Source: Streptomyces sp. NBC_00162
GTDB taxonomy: Bacteria; Actinomycetota; Actinomycetes; Streptomycetales; Streptomycetaceae
DNA length: 64,000 nt
Direction of reading: 5' to 3'
Assembly (NCBI RefSeq): GCF_024611995.1
Contig: NZ_CP102509.1
Span: 6,572,001-6,636,000 of the forward strand
This document shows, piece after piece, positions 52,924-60,885 of this stretch. The translations under genes were made by a program, and so were the position numbers. How positions within the stretch are numbered: position 1 is the first letter of the stretch; each line of letters opens with the position of its first letter. Under the pieces are notes generated by a model. That model had not been told where the DNA came from. It was given only the letters and a program-made list of their open reading frames with translations, and did no database searches.

Positions 52924-53033
52924 ACCGGCCAATCCCGACACGCACAGTTTCGGCCAGACCGCAAGAGTGCCGATCAAGACAACAGTGCAGGTCCGGTTCG
53001 TTTCAGGAACATCAGTCCGGTTAGGCTCGAGAC

Positions 53034-54263
53034 ATGCATGCCTGGCCCGCTTCTGAGGTCCCCGCCCTTCCTGGCAAGGGCCGCGACCTCGAGATCCACG
53101 ACACCGCGACCCAGGGGACGATCACCCTCGCCCCCGGTCCCGTCGCCCGCATCTACGTCTGCGGCATCACTCCGTACGACGCGACCCACATCGGTCACGC
53201 GGCGACCTACAACGCGTTCGACCTTGTGCAGCGCGTGTGGCTCGACACCAAGCGGCAGATTCACTACGTCCAGAACGTCACCGACGTGGACGACCCGCTC
53301 CTGGAGCGGGCGCTGCGCGACGGTCACGACTGGACGGAGCTCGCCGAGCGCGAGACCGCCCTCTTCCGCGAGGACATGACCGCCCTGCGCATGCTGCCGC
53401 CGCAGCACTACATCGGCGCCGTCGAGGCCATACCCGGCATCGTGCCGCTGGTCGAGCGGCTGCGGGACGCGGGCGCGGCGTACGAGCTGGACGGCGACGT
53501 CTACTTCTCGGTCGAGTCCGACCCGCACTTCGGGCAGGTCTCGAACCTCGACGCCGAGGCGATGAGGCTGCTTTCGGCGGAGCGGGGCGGCGACCCGGAC
53601 CGGCCGGGGAAGAAGAACCCGCTGGACCCGATGCTGTGGATGGCCGCGCGTCCGGGCGAGCCGAGCTGGGACGGCGGCTCGCTGGGCCGCGGCCGGCCGG
53701 GTTGGCACATCGAGTGCGTGGCGATCGCCCTGGACCACCTGGGCATGGGCTTCGACATCCAGGGCGGCGGTTCCGACCTGGCCTTCCCGCACCACGAGAT
53801 GGGCGCCTCGCACGCGCAGGCCCTGACCGGCGAGTTCCCGATGGCCAAGGCGTACGTACACGCCGGCATGGTCGCCCTGAACGGCGAGAAGATGTCGAAG
53901 TCGAAGGGCAACCTCGTCTTCGTGTCCGCGCTGCGGCGGGCCGGGGTCGACCCGGCGGCGATCCGCCTGGCGCTGCTGTCGCACCACTACCGGGCCGACT
54001 GGGAGTGGACGGACGAGGTCCTCGCCGAGGCGGTGGCCCGGCTGGAGCGCTGGCGCGCGGCGGTGTCCCGGCCGGACGGCGTCCCGGCGGACGCCCTGGT
54101 CGAGGAAGTCCGCGAGGCCCTCTCCCGCGACCTGGACGCGCCTGCCGCACTGGCCGCCGTGGACCGCTGGGTCGAGCTCCAGCTCGCCTCCGACGAGGAC
54201 GACGAGTCGGCTCCGGGCCTGGTCTCCCGGACGGTGGACGCCCTCCTGGGCGTGGCCCTGTAA
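53034..54263 (+). CDS. mshC: Cysteine--1-D-myo-inosityl 2-amino-2-deoxy-alpha-D-glucopyranoside ligase MshC
   Basis: A 409-residue cysteinyl-tRNA-synthetase homologue that attaches cysteine to GlcN-inositol in mycothiol synthesis. Class I signatures are [15 protein letters not shown] (HIGH) and [12 protein letters not shown] (KMSKS). The zinc-binding Cys/His are in YVCGIT and [10 protein letters not shown]. Compared with CysRS it is shorter and lacks the anticodon-binding domain. ATG 53034. It marks the organism as a mycothiol producer and clusters with the conserved phosphatase/DUF3090/SCO1664 genes. A 26-bp hairpin follows. Confidence 0.97.
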   Translation: MHAWPASEVPALPGKGRDLEIHDTATQGTITLAPGPVARIYVCGITPYDATHIGHAATYNAFDLVQRVWLDTKRQIHYVQNVTDVDDPLLERALRDGHDWTELAERETALFREDMTALRMLPPQHYIGAVEAIPGIVPLVERLRDAGAAYELDGDVYFSVESDPHFGQVSNLDAEAMRLLSAERGGDPDRPGKKNPLDPMLWMAARPGEPSWDGGSLGRGRPGWHIECVAIALDHLGMGFDIQGGGSDLAFPHHEMGASHAQALTGEFPMAKAYVHAGMVALNGEKMSKSKGNLVFVSALRRAGVDPAAIRLALLSHHYRADWEWTDEVLAEAVARLERWRAAVSRPDGVPADALVEEVREALSRDLDAPAALAAVDRWVELQLASDEDDESAPGLVSRTVDALLGVAL

Positions 54264-54278
54264 CCTGCGGCGCCGGTG

Positions 54279-54362
54279 AAACGCCGACGGGGCTGGAATT
54301 GCGCTCAGCGCAATTCCAGCCCCGTCGGCGTTTGAGGCGCGGGGTGTGGGGCGGAGCCCCAC
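54279..54362. repeat. Long palindromic element with 26-bp stem plus second hairpin
   Basis: A perfect 26-bp inverted repeat (54279-54304 and 54308-54333, loop TCA) is followed by GTGGGGC-GGA-GCCCCAC at 54346-54362. The sequence core ...CCCCGTCGGCGTTTGAGGCGC then GGGGCGGAGCCCC resembles an intergenic palindrome that is repeated many times in Streptomyces genomes (memory). It also works as a bidirectional terminator between mshC and the PAC2 gene. Confidence 0.8.
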
Positions 54363-54366
54363 GAGG

Positions 54367-55353
54367 CTAGACCTCCGGCGGGGTGTCCTCGTCCGGCGGG
54401 GGCGCGGCCGGGGGCTGCGGGTCCTCCCCGGAGACGTCCGGCTTGCGCTTCGGGGGGCGCGGGAGGCCGCTGGAGGGGTCCCGCAGGTACGAGGCGTCGC
54501 CCGGCTCCGCCGCCGGGTCACGGCGGCGCAGGTACCGCTCGAACTCCCGGGCGATGGCGTCTCCCGACGCCTCCGGCAGGTCGGCCGTGTCCCGCGCTTC
54601 CTCCAGCGTCTGGACGTACTCCGCCACCTCGCTGTCCTCCGCGGCCAGTTGGTCCACGCCCAGCTGCCACGCCCGGGCGTCCTCCGGGAGTTCGCCCAGC
54701 GGGATCCGGATGTCGATCAGGTCCTCCAGCCGGTTCAGGAGCGCCAGCGTGGCCTTGGGATTCGGCGGCTGGGACACGTAGTGGGGCACCGCCGCCCACA
54801 GCGAGACCGCCGGGACACCAGCGTGTGTACAGGCCTCCTGGAGGATGCCCACGATGCCGGTCGGGCCCTCGTACTTCGTCTCCTCCAGGTCCATCGTCCG
54901 CGCCAGGTCCGCGTCCGAGGTGACCCCGCTCACCGGAACCGGCCGCGTGTGCGGCGTGTCCCCGAGCAGCGCCCCCAGGATGACCACCATCTCCACGCCC
55001 AGTTCGTGCGCGAAGCCGAGGATCTCGTTGCAGAACGACCGCCACCGCATGGACGGTTCGATCCCGCGCACCAGCACCAGGTCCCGCGGTTTGGCGCCGC
55101 CGATCCGGACCACGGACAGCCGCGTCGTCGGCCAGGTGATCTTCCGTACCCCGTTGTCCAGCCACACCGTCGGCCGGTTGACCTGGAAGTCGTAGTAGTC
55201 CTCGGCGTCGAGCGCCGCGAACACCTCGCCCTTCCACTCCCGGTCCAGGTGTGCGACCGCACCGGAGGCCGCGTCACCCGCGTCGTTCCAGCCCTCGAAC
55301 GCGGCCACCATGACCGGGTCGATCAGCTCGGGCATGCCCTCAAGCTCGATCAC
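54367..55353 (-). CDS. PAC2 family protein
   Basis: A 328-residue member of the PAC2 (proteasome assembly chaperone 2-like) family. The start PELIDPVMVAAFEGWNDAGD and the segments LGALLGDTPHTRPVPVSGVT and AVPHYVSQPPNPKATLALLN are typical. The C-terminal ~35 residues are a disordered Pro-rich tail. Function in actinobacteria is unresolved. It is a known neighbour of mshC and metH in actinobacteria (Rv2125 in M. tuberculosis). Confidence 0.92.
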   Translation of the reverse strand: MIELEGMPELIDPVMVAAFEGWNDAGDAASGAVAHLDREWKGEVFAALDAEDYYDFQVNRPTVWLDNGVRKITWPTTRLSVVRIGGAKPRDLVLVRGIEPSMRWRSFCNEILGFAHELGVEMVVILGALLGDTPHTRPVPVSGVTSDADLARTMDLEETKYEGPTGIVGILQEACTHAGVPAVSLWAAVPHYVSQPPNPKATLALLNRLEDLIDIRIPLGELPEDARAWQLGVDQLAAEDSEVAEYVQTLEEARDTADLPEASGDAIAREFERYLRRRDPAAEPGDASYLRDPSSGLPRPPKRKPDVSGEDPQPPAAPPPDEDTPPEV

Positions 55354-55430
55354 CCAGGTCTCCTTCCGAAGTTCCCTTGCGTACGTGGGTCAGCCTAAGC
55401 CTTGAGGGGACGTCGGCCACAGCCCACGAC

Positions 55431-55462
55431 AGAGGGGCGGTTCCCCTCGGAACCGCCCCTCT
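55431..55462 (-). terminator. Terminator of the glycerol operon
   Basis: 14-bp perfect stem AGAGGGGCGGTTCC / GGAACCGCCCCTCT with loop CCTC, 19 bases after the glpD stop. Confidence 0.88.
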
Positions 55463-55480
55463 TCCCCACCTGCGTGACAG

Positions 55481-57088
55481 CTATGCCTGGTGGCCCAGCA
55501 TCTCCGCGACCCTGGCCCGAACGGCCTCGTCGTCCAGACCGCGGACTGTCACCGTCGTGCGCCGGCGCAGTACGTCGTCGACCGTCTGCGCCCACTCGTT
55601 GTCACGGGCGTAGGCGACCTGCGCCCAGATCTCCGGACCGTCCGGGTGGATGCGCTCGGCGAGCGCCGGGTCCTCGTTCGCGAGCCGTGCGATGTCGAAG
55701 GCCAGCGAACCGTAGTGCGAGGCCAGGTGGCGCGCGGTCAGCGGGTCCATCCGCGTGCCGGGCTCGCGGTCCACCAGCAGCCGGTGCGCGACCGCGTTCG
55801 GGTTGGCGACACCGGGCAGCGCGATCCGGCGTACGAGGGACTTCACCGGCTCCATGTCCTCGGTCAGCGGGGAGCCCGGGAGCTTGGCCAGCTTGTCCAT
55901 GACCACGCGGCCGATGTGCCGGTACGTCGTCCACTTGCCGCCGGCCACCGACAGCATGCCGCCCGCGCCCTCGGAGACGACCGTCTCGCGCTTGGCCTTC
56001 TCCACGCCGCCGGGGCCGCCGGGCAGCACCCGCAGGCCCGCGAAGGCGTACGTCATCAGCGAGCGGTCCAGGTCCGCGTCCTTCACCGAGAAGGCCGCCT
56101 CGTCCAGGATCTGCTGGATGTCGGCCTCGGTGGCGCGCACGTCCGCCGGGTCGCCCTCGTACACCTCGTCGGTGGTGCCGAGCAGCAGCTGGTCCTCCCA
56201 CGGGAGAGCGAAGGTGATGCGGTACTTGTCGATCGGGGTGGCCATGGCGGCCTTCCACGGCGACTTGCGCTTCATCACGATGTGCGCGCCCTTGGACAGG
56301 CGGATGGACGGCATCGAGTGCTTGTCTTCCATGCGCCGCAGGTGGTCCACCCACGGGCCGGTGGCGTTGAGCACGACGCGCGCGTCCACCCCGAACTCGG
56401 TGCCGTCCAGACGGTCCTTGAGCTCGGCGCCGGAGACCCGGCCGCGCGTCATGCGCAGCCCGGTGACCTCGGCGTGGTTGAGGACGACCGCGCCGGACTC
56501 GACGGCCGCGCGGACCGTCATGACGGCGACGCGGGAGTCGTTCATCTGGTGGTCGTAGTAGACCGCGACGGCCTTGAGGTTGTCCGTCTTCAGGCCCGGG
56601 TTGTCGGCGGCGGCGCGGGCCGGCGAGATGACCTTGCCGATGCCGTCGCCGAAGGCCGAGAGCGCCGAGTACGCGAACACGCCCGCGCCCAGCTTCGCCG
56701 CGCCGACCGGCCCGCCCTTGTAGACGGGCAGGTAGAAGGTGAGCGGGTTGACCAGGTGCGGGGCCACGTCCTTGGCCAGCACCCGGCGCTCGTGGTGGTT
56801 CTCGGCTACCAGCTTGACCGCGCCGGTCTGCAGGTAGCGCAGGCCGCCGTGGACGAGCTTGGAGGAGGCGGAGGAGGTGGCGCCGGCGAAGTCGCCGGCG
56901 TCCACCATGGCGACCCGCAGACCCGACTGCGCGGCGTGCCAGGCCACCGAGGTGCCCAGGATTCCACCGCCGATGACCAGCAGGTCGTACGTGGCCTTGG
57001 CCAGCTGCTCACGGGTCTCGGCGCGGCTCGGGTTCGAGCCGGCGGTCGGGTGCGTGCCCAGTGCGGTCACGCTCTGCGGGATGCTCAT
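55481..57088 (-). CDS. glpD: Aerobic glycerol-3-phosphate dehydrogenase
   Basis: A 535-residue FAD enzyme of the inner membrane face that oxidises glycerol 3-phosphate to dihydroxyacetone phosphate and reduces quinone. The FAD motif is LLVIGGGILGTSVAWHAA, the family signature AGATSSASSKLVHGGLRYLQ and the C-terminal DAO_C domain. It is the last gene of the operon glpF-glpK-glpD (gylCAB of S. coelicolor). ATG 57088. A strong terminator follows. Confidence 0.97.
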   Translation of the reverse strand: MSIPQSVTALGTHPTAGSNPSRAETREQLAKATYDLLVIGGGILGTSVAWHAAQSGLRVAMVDAGDFAGATSSASSKLVHGGLRYLQTGAVKLVAENHHERRVLAKDVAPHLVNPLTFYLPVYKGGPVGAAKLGAGVFAYSALSAFGDGIGKVISPARAAADNPGLKTDNLKAVAVYYDHQMNDSRVAVMTVRAAVESGAVVLNHAEVTGLRMTRGRVSGAELKDRLDGTEFGVDARVVLNATGPWVDHLRRMEDKHSMPSIRLSKGAHIVMKRKSPWKAAMATPIDKYRITFALPWEDQLLLGTTDEVYEGDPADVRATEADIQQILDEAAFSVKDADLDRSLMTYAFAGLRVLPGGPGGVEKAKRETVVSEGAGGMLSVAGGKWTTYRHIGRVVMDKLAKLPGSPLTEDMEPVKSLVRRIALPGVANPNAVAHRLLVDREPGTRMDPLTARHLASHYGSLAFDIARLANEDPALAERIHPDGPEIWAQVAYARDNEWAQTVDDVLRRRTTVTVRGLDDEAVRARVAEMLGHQA

Positions 57089-57129
57089 ATCTCTCTTAGC
57101 TCCTCGTCGATTGACTCAGCTGAGTGCGG

Positions 57130-58656
57130 TCAGCTGGCGTCTTCGTCGTCGACCCAGCCCATGGACCGCTCCACGGCCTTGAGCCAGCTCTTGTACTCGC
57201 GGTCCCGCTGCTCGGCGGGCATCCGCGGGGTCCACTCCGCCGCGCGGCGCCAGTTGGCGCGCAGGGCGTCGGTGTCGGGCCAGAAGCCGACGGCCAGGCC
57301 GGCGGCGTAGGCGGCGCCGAGGCAGGTGGTCTCGGCGACCATCGGGCGCACCACGGGGGCGTCCAGGAAGTCCGAGAGCGTCTGCATCAGCAGGTTGTTG
57401 GAGGTCATGCCGCCGTCGACCTTCAGGGCCGCGAGCTCGACGCCCGAGTCCTTGGTCATGGCGTCGGTGATCTCACGGGTCTGCCAGGCGGTGGCCTCCA
57501 GGACGGCGCGGGCGATGTGCGCCTTGGTGACGTACCGGGTCAGGCCGGCGATCACACCGCGGGCGTCGGAGCGCCAGTACGGGGCGAACAGACCGGAGAA
57601 GGCCGGCACGAAGTAGGCGCCGCCGTTGTCCTCGACGGAGGAGGCCAGGGTCTCGATCTCGGCCGCGGACTTGATCAGGCCCATCTGGTCGCGCATCCAC
57701 TGGACGAGCGAGCCGGTGACGGCGATGGAGCCCTCCAGCGCGTAGACCGGCTGCTGGTCGCCGATCTGGTAGCCGACCGTGGTCAGCAGGCCGCTGTAGG
57801 AGTTGATGATCTTGTCGCCGGTGTTCATCAGCATGAACGTTCCGGTGCCGTACGTGGACTTGGCCTCGCCCTCGGCGAAGCAGGTCTGGCCGAACAGCGC
57901 GGCCTGCTGGTCACCGAGCGCCGAGGCGACCGGGACACCGGCGAGGACGCCGTCCTTGACGTGGCCGTAGACCTCGGCGGAGGACTTGATCTCCGGGAGG
58001 ACGTTGAGCGGGACGCCCATGGACTCGGCGATCTTCTCGTCCCAGGCCAGGGTGTGCAGGTTCATCAGCATGGTGCGCGAGGCGTTGGTGACGTCGGTGA
58101 CGTGCACGCCGCCCTGGGCGCCGCCCGTGAGGTTCCAGATGACCCACGAGTCCATGGTGCCGAACAGGATGTCGCCGGCCTCGGCGCGCTCCCGCAGGCC
58201 CTCGACGTTGTCCAGCAGCCAGCGGACCTTCGGACCGGCGAAGTAGCTCGCCAGCGGCAGGCCGGTCTCGCGGCGGAAGCGGTCCTGGCCGACGTTGCGG
58301 CCGAGCTCCTTGCACAGGGTGTCCGTGCGGGTGTCCTGCCAGACCAGCGCGTTGTGCACCGGCTCGCCGGTGTTCTTGTCCCACAGGAGGGTGGTCTCGC
58401 GCTGGTTGGTGATGCCGACGGCCTTGACGTCGGCGGCGGTGATCTCGGCCTTGGCGATGGCCCCGGCGACGACCTCCTGGACGTTGGTCCAGATCTCGGT
58501 GGCGTCGTGCTCGACCCAGCCCGGCTTCGGGAAGATCTGCTCGTGCTCCTTCTGGTCGACGGCGACGATGCGGCCGTCGCGGTCGAAGACGATGCAGCGG
58601 GAGGAGGTGGTGCCCTGGTCGATCGCGGCGATGAAGGGGCCGGTGCTGCTGGTCAT
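57130..58656 (-). CDS. glpK: Glycerol kinase
   Basis: A 508-residue FGGY kinase that phosphorylates glycerol with ATP. The N-terminus [19 protein letters not shown] is the phosphate-1 loop; LVWQDTRTD and [20 protein letters not shown] are FGGY signatures; the C-terminal [12 protein letters not shown] is the adenosine motif. It is the middle gene of the glp operon, 77 bases after glpF and 41 bases before glpD. Confidence 0.98.
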   Translation of the reverse strand: MTSSTGPFIAAIDQGTTSSRCIVFDRDGRIVAVDQKEHEQIFPKPGWVEHDATEIWTNVQEVVAGAIAKAEITAADVKAVGITNQRETTLLWDKNTGEPVHNALVWQDTRTDTLCKELGRNVGQDRFRRETGLPLASYFAGPKVRWLLDNVEGLRERAEAGDILFGTMDSWVIWNLTGGAQGGVHVTDVTNASRTMLMNLHTLAWDEKIAESMGVPLNVLPEIKSSAEVYGHVKDGVLAGVPVASALGDQQAALFGQTCFAEGEAKSTYGTGTFMLMNTGDKIINSYSGLLTTVGYQIGDQQPVYALEGSIAVTGSLVQWMRDQMGLIKSAAEIETLASSVEDNGGAYFVPAFSGLFAPYWRSDARGVIAGLTRYVTKAHIARAVLEATAWQTREITDAMTKDSGVELAALKVDGGMTSNNLLMQTLSDFLDAPVVRPMVAETTCLGAAYAAGLAVGFWPDTDALRANWRRAAEWTPRMPAEQRDREYKSWLKAVERSMGWVDDEDAS

Positions 58657-58733
58657 GTGGCTGCTCCTGGCAGGTCTGTGGGTAGGCGGAATCAGGATGC
58701 GGTGCGGATCTTACGAGCGCGGGCCGATGCTGA

Positions 58734-59516
58734 TCAGGCGAACGCGATGTTGTACAGACCGCCGGCTATGACGGCACCGACGAGCGGGCCGACGACCGGG
58801 ATCCAGGAGTACCCCCAGTCCGAGCCGCCCTTGTTGGGCAGCGGGAGCAGGGCGTGCACGATGCGCGGACCGAGGTCGCGGACCGGGTTGATGGCGTAGC
58901 CGGTCGGACCGCCCAGCGAGAGGCCGATGCCGACGACCACGAACGAGGTGATCAGGACGCCGATGACACCGAGGCCCTTGCCGCCGTCCTGCAGGCCCTG
59001 GGTGAGGATCGCCAGGACCAGGACGAACGTACCGATGATCTCGGTGGCGAGGTTCTGGACGACGTTGCGGATCTCGGGGCCGGTGGAGAAGATCCCGAGC
59101 ACGGGGCCCGCCTGGTCGTGCGGGTGCGGGTCCTCCGGGCCGAGCTTGGCGTCACGGATGTTCTCCGGGTCCGCCAGGTGCACCCGGAACTGGCCGTAGT
59201 AGGTGATCCACATCAGGACCGCGCCGAGCATTGCGCCGAGCAGCTGGCCGGCGAAGTAGACCGGTACGTCGCTCCAGTCGCTGTTCGTGACGGCGATGCC
59301 GACGGTGACGGCCGGGTTGAGGTGCGCGCCGGAGAGCGGGGCGGCCACGTAGGCGGCGATCAGTACGGCGAAACCCCAGCCGAAGGTGATCGCGAGCCAG
59401 CCCGCGTTGCGGGCCTTGGAGCTCTTGAGCGTCAGTGCGGCGCAGACGCCACCGCCGAGCAGGGTGAGCAGGGCGGTACCGATGGTCTCGCCGATGAAGA
59501 TGTCGGAGCTGGACAC
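58734..59516 (-). CDS. glpF: Glycerol uptake facilitator (MIP aquaglyceroporin)
   Basis: A 260-residue channel with six membrane helices. The first NPA box is in [11 protein letters not shown]; the second reads [13 protein letters not shown], with NPV instead of NPA, and the Arg and Asp of the glycerol-selective filter follow. GTG 59516 ([13 protein letters not shown]) follows AAGGAG; a longer reading frame upstream is not real. It opens the glycerol operon and lies 124 bases from the operator at 59640. Confidence 0.96.
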   Translation of the reverse strand: MSSSDIFIGETIGTALLTLLGGGVCAALTLKSSKARNAGWLAITFGWGFAVLIAAYVAAPLSGAHLNPAVTVGIAVTNSDWSDVPVYFAGQLLGAMLGAVLMWITYYGQFRVHLADPENIRDAKLGPEDPHPHDQAGPVLGIFSTGPEIRNVVQNLATEIIGTFVLVLAILTQGLQDGGKGLGVIGVLITSFVVVGIGLSLGGPTGYAINPVRDLGPRIVHALLPLPNKGGSDWGYSWIPVVGPLVGAVIAGGLYNIAFA

Positions 59517-59639
59517 CCGCGACTCCTTACGTACGTCCAGGGGTGGGCGGACACCGGGTCCCTCCGGTGGTCCACGCACTCGGTGAGTGCTGCACCGGTC
59601 CTTGGCCTCGTCACACCCTAACGCGTATTGCCGGTAGGT

Positions 59640-59656
59640 GTTCGACAATGCCGACC
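59640..59656. promoter_or_regulatory. GylR operator upstream of glpF
   Basis: GTTCGACAATGCCGACC, matched at 15 of 17 positions by the site at 60630-60646 upstream of gylR. IclR-family operators are partly palindromic ~15-bp sites, which fits. Confidence 0.75.
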
Positions 59657-59780
59657 GATGAACGGCAGTTTTCCGCCTAGGTGAAGAACGCGTCAAGGGT
59701 CGACCAGGTCAAAGAACCGGATCGTTACCACTCCGGACGATCGCCCAAATCAAGCCAATGAACGATCAGAAAATGACAAA

Positions 59781-59819
59781 ATCCACCCAATTGGCACACA
59801 AGGTGGCCACTGGGTGGAT
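59781..59819 (-). terminator. Intrinsic terminator of gylR
   Basis: Stem ATCCACCCA (59781-59789) with TGGGTGGAT (59811-59819); on the minus strand it is followed by TTTTGTCATTTTC, an unusually good T-rich tail for this genome. Confidence 0.8.
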
Positions 59820-59839
59820 CGGATGGGGTCAGGTCAAGC

Positions 59840-60607
59840 TCAGAACCGGCCCGCCCCGAGATCGCGTGAAACCGACCTTGCGCAGTCCCGTACGGAGGCC
59901 ACCAGGGCCGCCCGGGGCTCCCCGGACTCCCCGCAGACCCGCTCCACGGCACCCGCGACCGCCACCGCGCCGACCGGCATCCGGCGCCGGTCGTGGATGG
60001 GCGCGGCCACCGAGGCGATGCCGTCCCAGGTCTCCTCGACATCGGCGGCCCAGCCGCGCGCCCGGGTCAGCTCCAGGACCTCCTCGAACCCCCGGCCGTC
60101 GGTGACCGTACGGGGCGTGAACGCCTCCCGCTCGACCTCCACGGCCTGCGTGTGCGCGACCGGATCGTAGGCCGACAGCACCTTGCCCAGGGCCGTGGAG
60201 TGAAGCGGCTGCATGGCCCCCACCTCCAGCACCTGACGGCTGTCGTCGGGCCGGAACACGTGGTGCATGATCAGCACCCCGCTCTTGTGCAGCACGCCCA
60301 CGTACACGCTCTCGCCGCTCGCCCGGGCCAGGTCGTCCGTCCAGACCAGGGCGCGGGCCCGCAGCTCGTGCACGTCGAGGTAGCTGTTGCCCAGGCGCAG
60401 CAGCTCCGCGCCCAGCTGGTAGCGGCCGGAGGCCGGGTCCTGCTCCACGAAGCCCTCGGCCTGCAGGGTGCGCAGGATCCCGTGCGCCGTGCCCTTGGCC
60501 AGGCCCAGGGAGGACGCCACATCCGACAGGCCCAGCCGGCGTTCCCCGCCCGCCAGGAGCCGCAGCATCGCAGCGGCTCGTTCGAGCGACTGGATGTTCC
60601 GTGCCAT
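59840..60607 (-). CDS. gylR: IclR family glycerol operon repressor
   Basis: A 255-residue IclR regulator. The winged helix is residues ~5-60 (IQSLERAAAMLRLLAGGERR, VASSLGLAKGTAHGILRTLQ) and the effector domain ~75-250 (LHSTALGKVLSAYDP, ASVAAPIHDRRRMPVGAVAV). ATG 60607 (MARNIQSLERA). It is upstream of glpF-glpK-glpD on the same strand, as gylR in S. coelicolor, where it represses the operon and itself until glycerol 3-phosphate is present. Matching sites lie before gylR and before glpF. Confidence 0.95.
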   Translation of the reverse strand: MARNIQSLERAAAMLRLLAGGERRLGLSDVASSLGLAKGTAHGILRTLQAEGFVEQDPASGRYQLGAELLRLGNSYLDVHELRARALVWTDDLARASGESVYVGVLHKSGVLIMHHVFRPDDSRQVLEVGAMQPLHSTALGKVLSAYDPVAHTQAVEVEREAFTPRTVTDGRGFEEVLELTRARGWAADVEETWDGIASVAAPIHDRRRMPVGAVAVAGAVERVCGESGEPRAALVASVRDCARSVSRDLGAGRF

Positions 60608-60629
60608 CGCGCAGCCTCCTGCTGACGTA

Positions 60630-60646
60630 GTTCGACAATGCTGAAC
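60630..60646. promoter_or_regulatory. GylR operator upstream of gylR
   Basis: GTTCGACAATGCTGAAC, with arms GTTC/GAAC, 23 bases before the gylR start. It matches the glpF-side site (59640-59656) at 15 of 17 positions. Confidence 0.75.
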
Positions 60647-60742
60647 ACTATCGGTCGATGTCGACCTTGTGCATGGTCGGGCAGTCCGGAGCCTCGTTCG
60701 AGTCGACCCAGCCGAGCGACACGCCCGAGCCGACACACCCGA

Positions 60743-60850
60743 GCGGACGTCCCGCGCAAAGGATGCAGTCCGCCACGTGGGACACCCTCACCGGGTCAGG
60801 TGCCGCGCGGTTACCCTGGCCGCGTGCACCCTTGACACAGAGGGGGTGCA
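60743..60850 (+). other. Structured leader upstream of metH (possible pseudoknot and hairpin)
   Basis: GCGGAC (60743-60748) can pair with GTCCGC (60768-60773), and GTCCC (60749-60753) with GGGAC (60779-60783), a crossing arrangement. TGCACCC (60825-60831) pairs with GGGTGCA (60844-60850), overlapping a TTGACA at 60832-60837. No known riboswitch consensus was recognised. Whether these are transcribed is not known. Confidence 0.3.
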
Positions 60851-60885
60851 AAGCCGACAGCCGTCGCATCCCAGGGAGCTCAACC

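Larger units (their letters stand above)
59517..59839. other. Glycerol operon promoter region
   Basis: This 323-base gap between the glpF start and gylR stop holds, in minus-strand order, the gylR terminator hairpin (59781-59819), the operator (59640-59656) and the leader of glpF. No further gene is seen. Confidence 0.7.

Noticed and set aside
60608-60885. Cobalamin riboswitch upstream of metH
   Set aside because: A fragment AGTCCGGAGCCT near 60680 faintly resembles a B12 box, but the conserved core is absent, and B12-dependent MetH is not usually under B12 repression.
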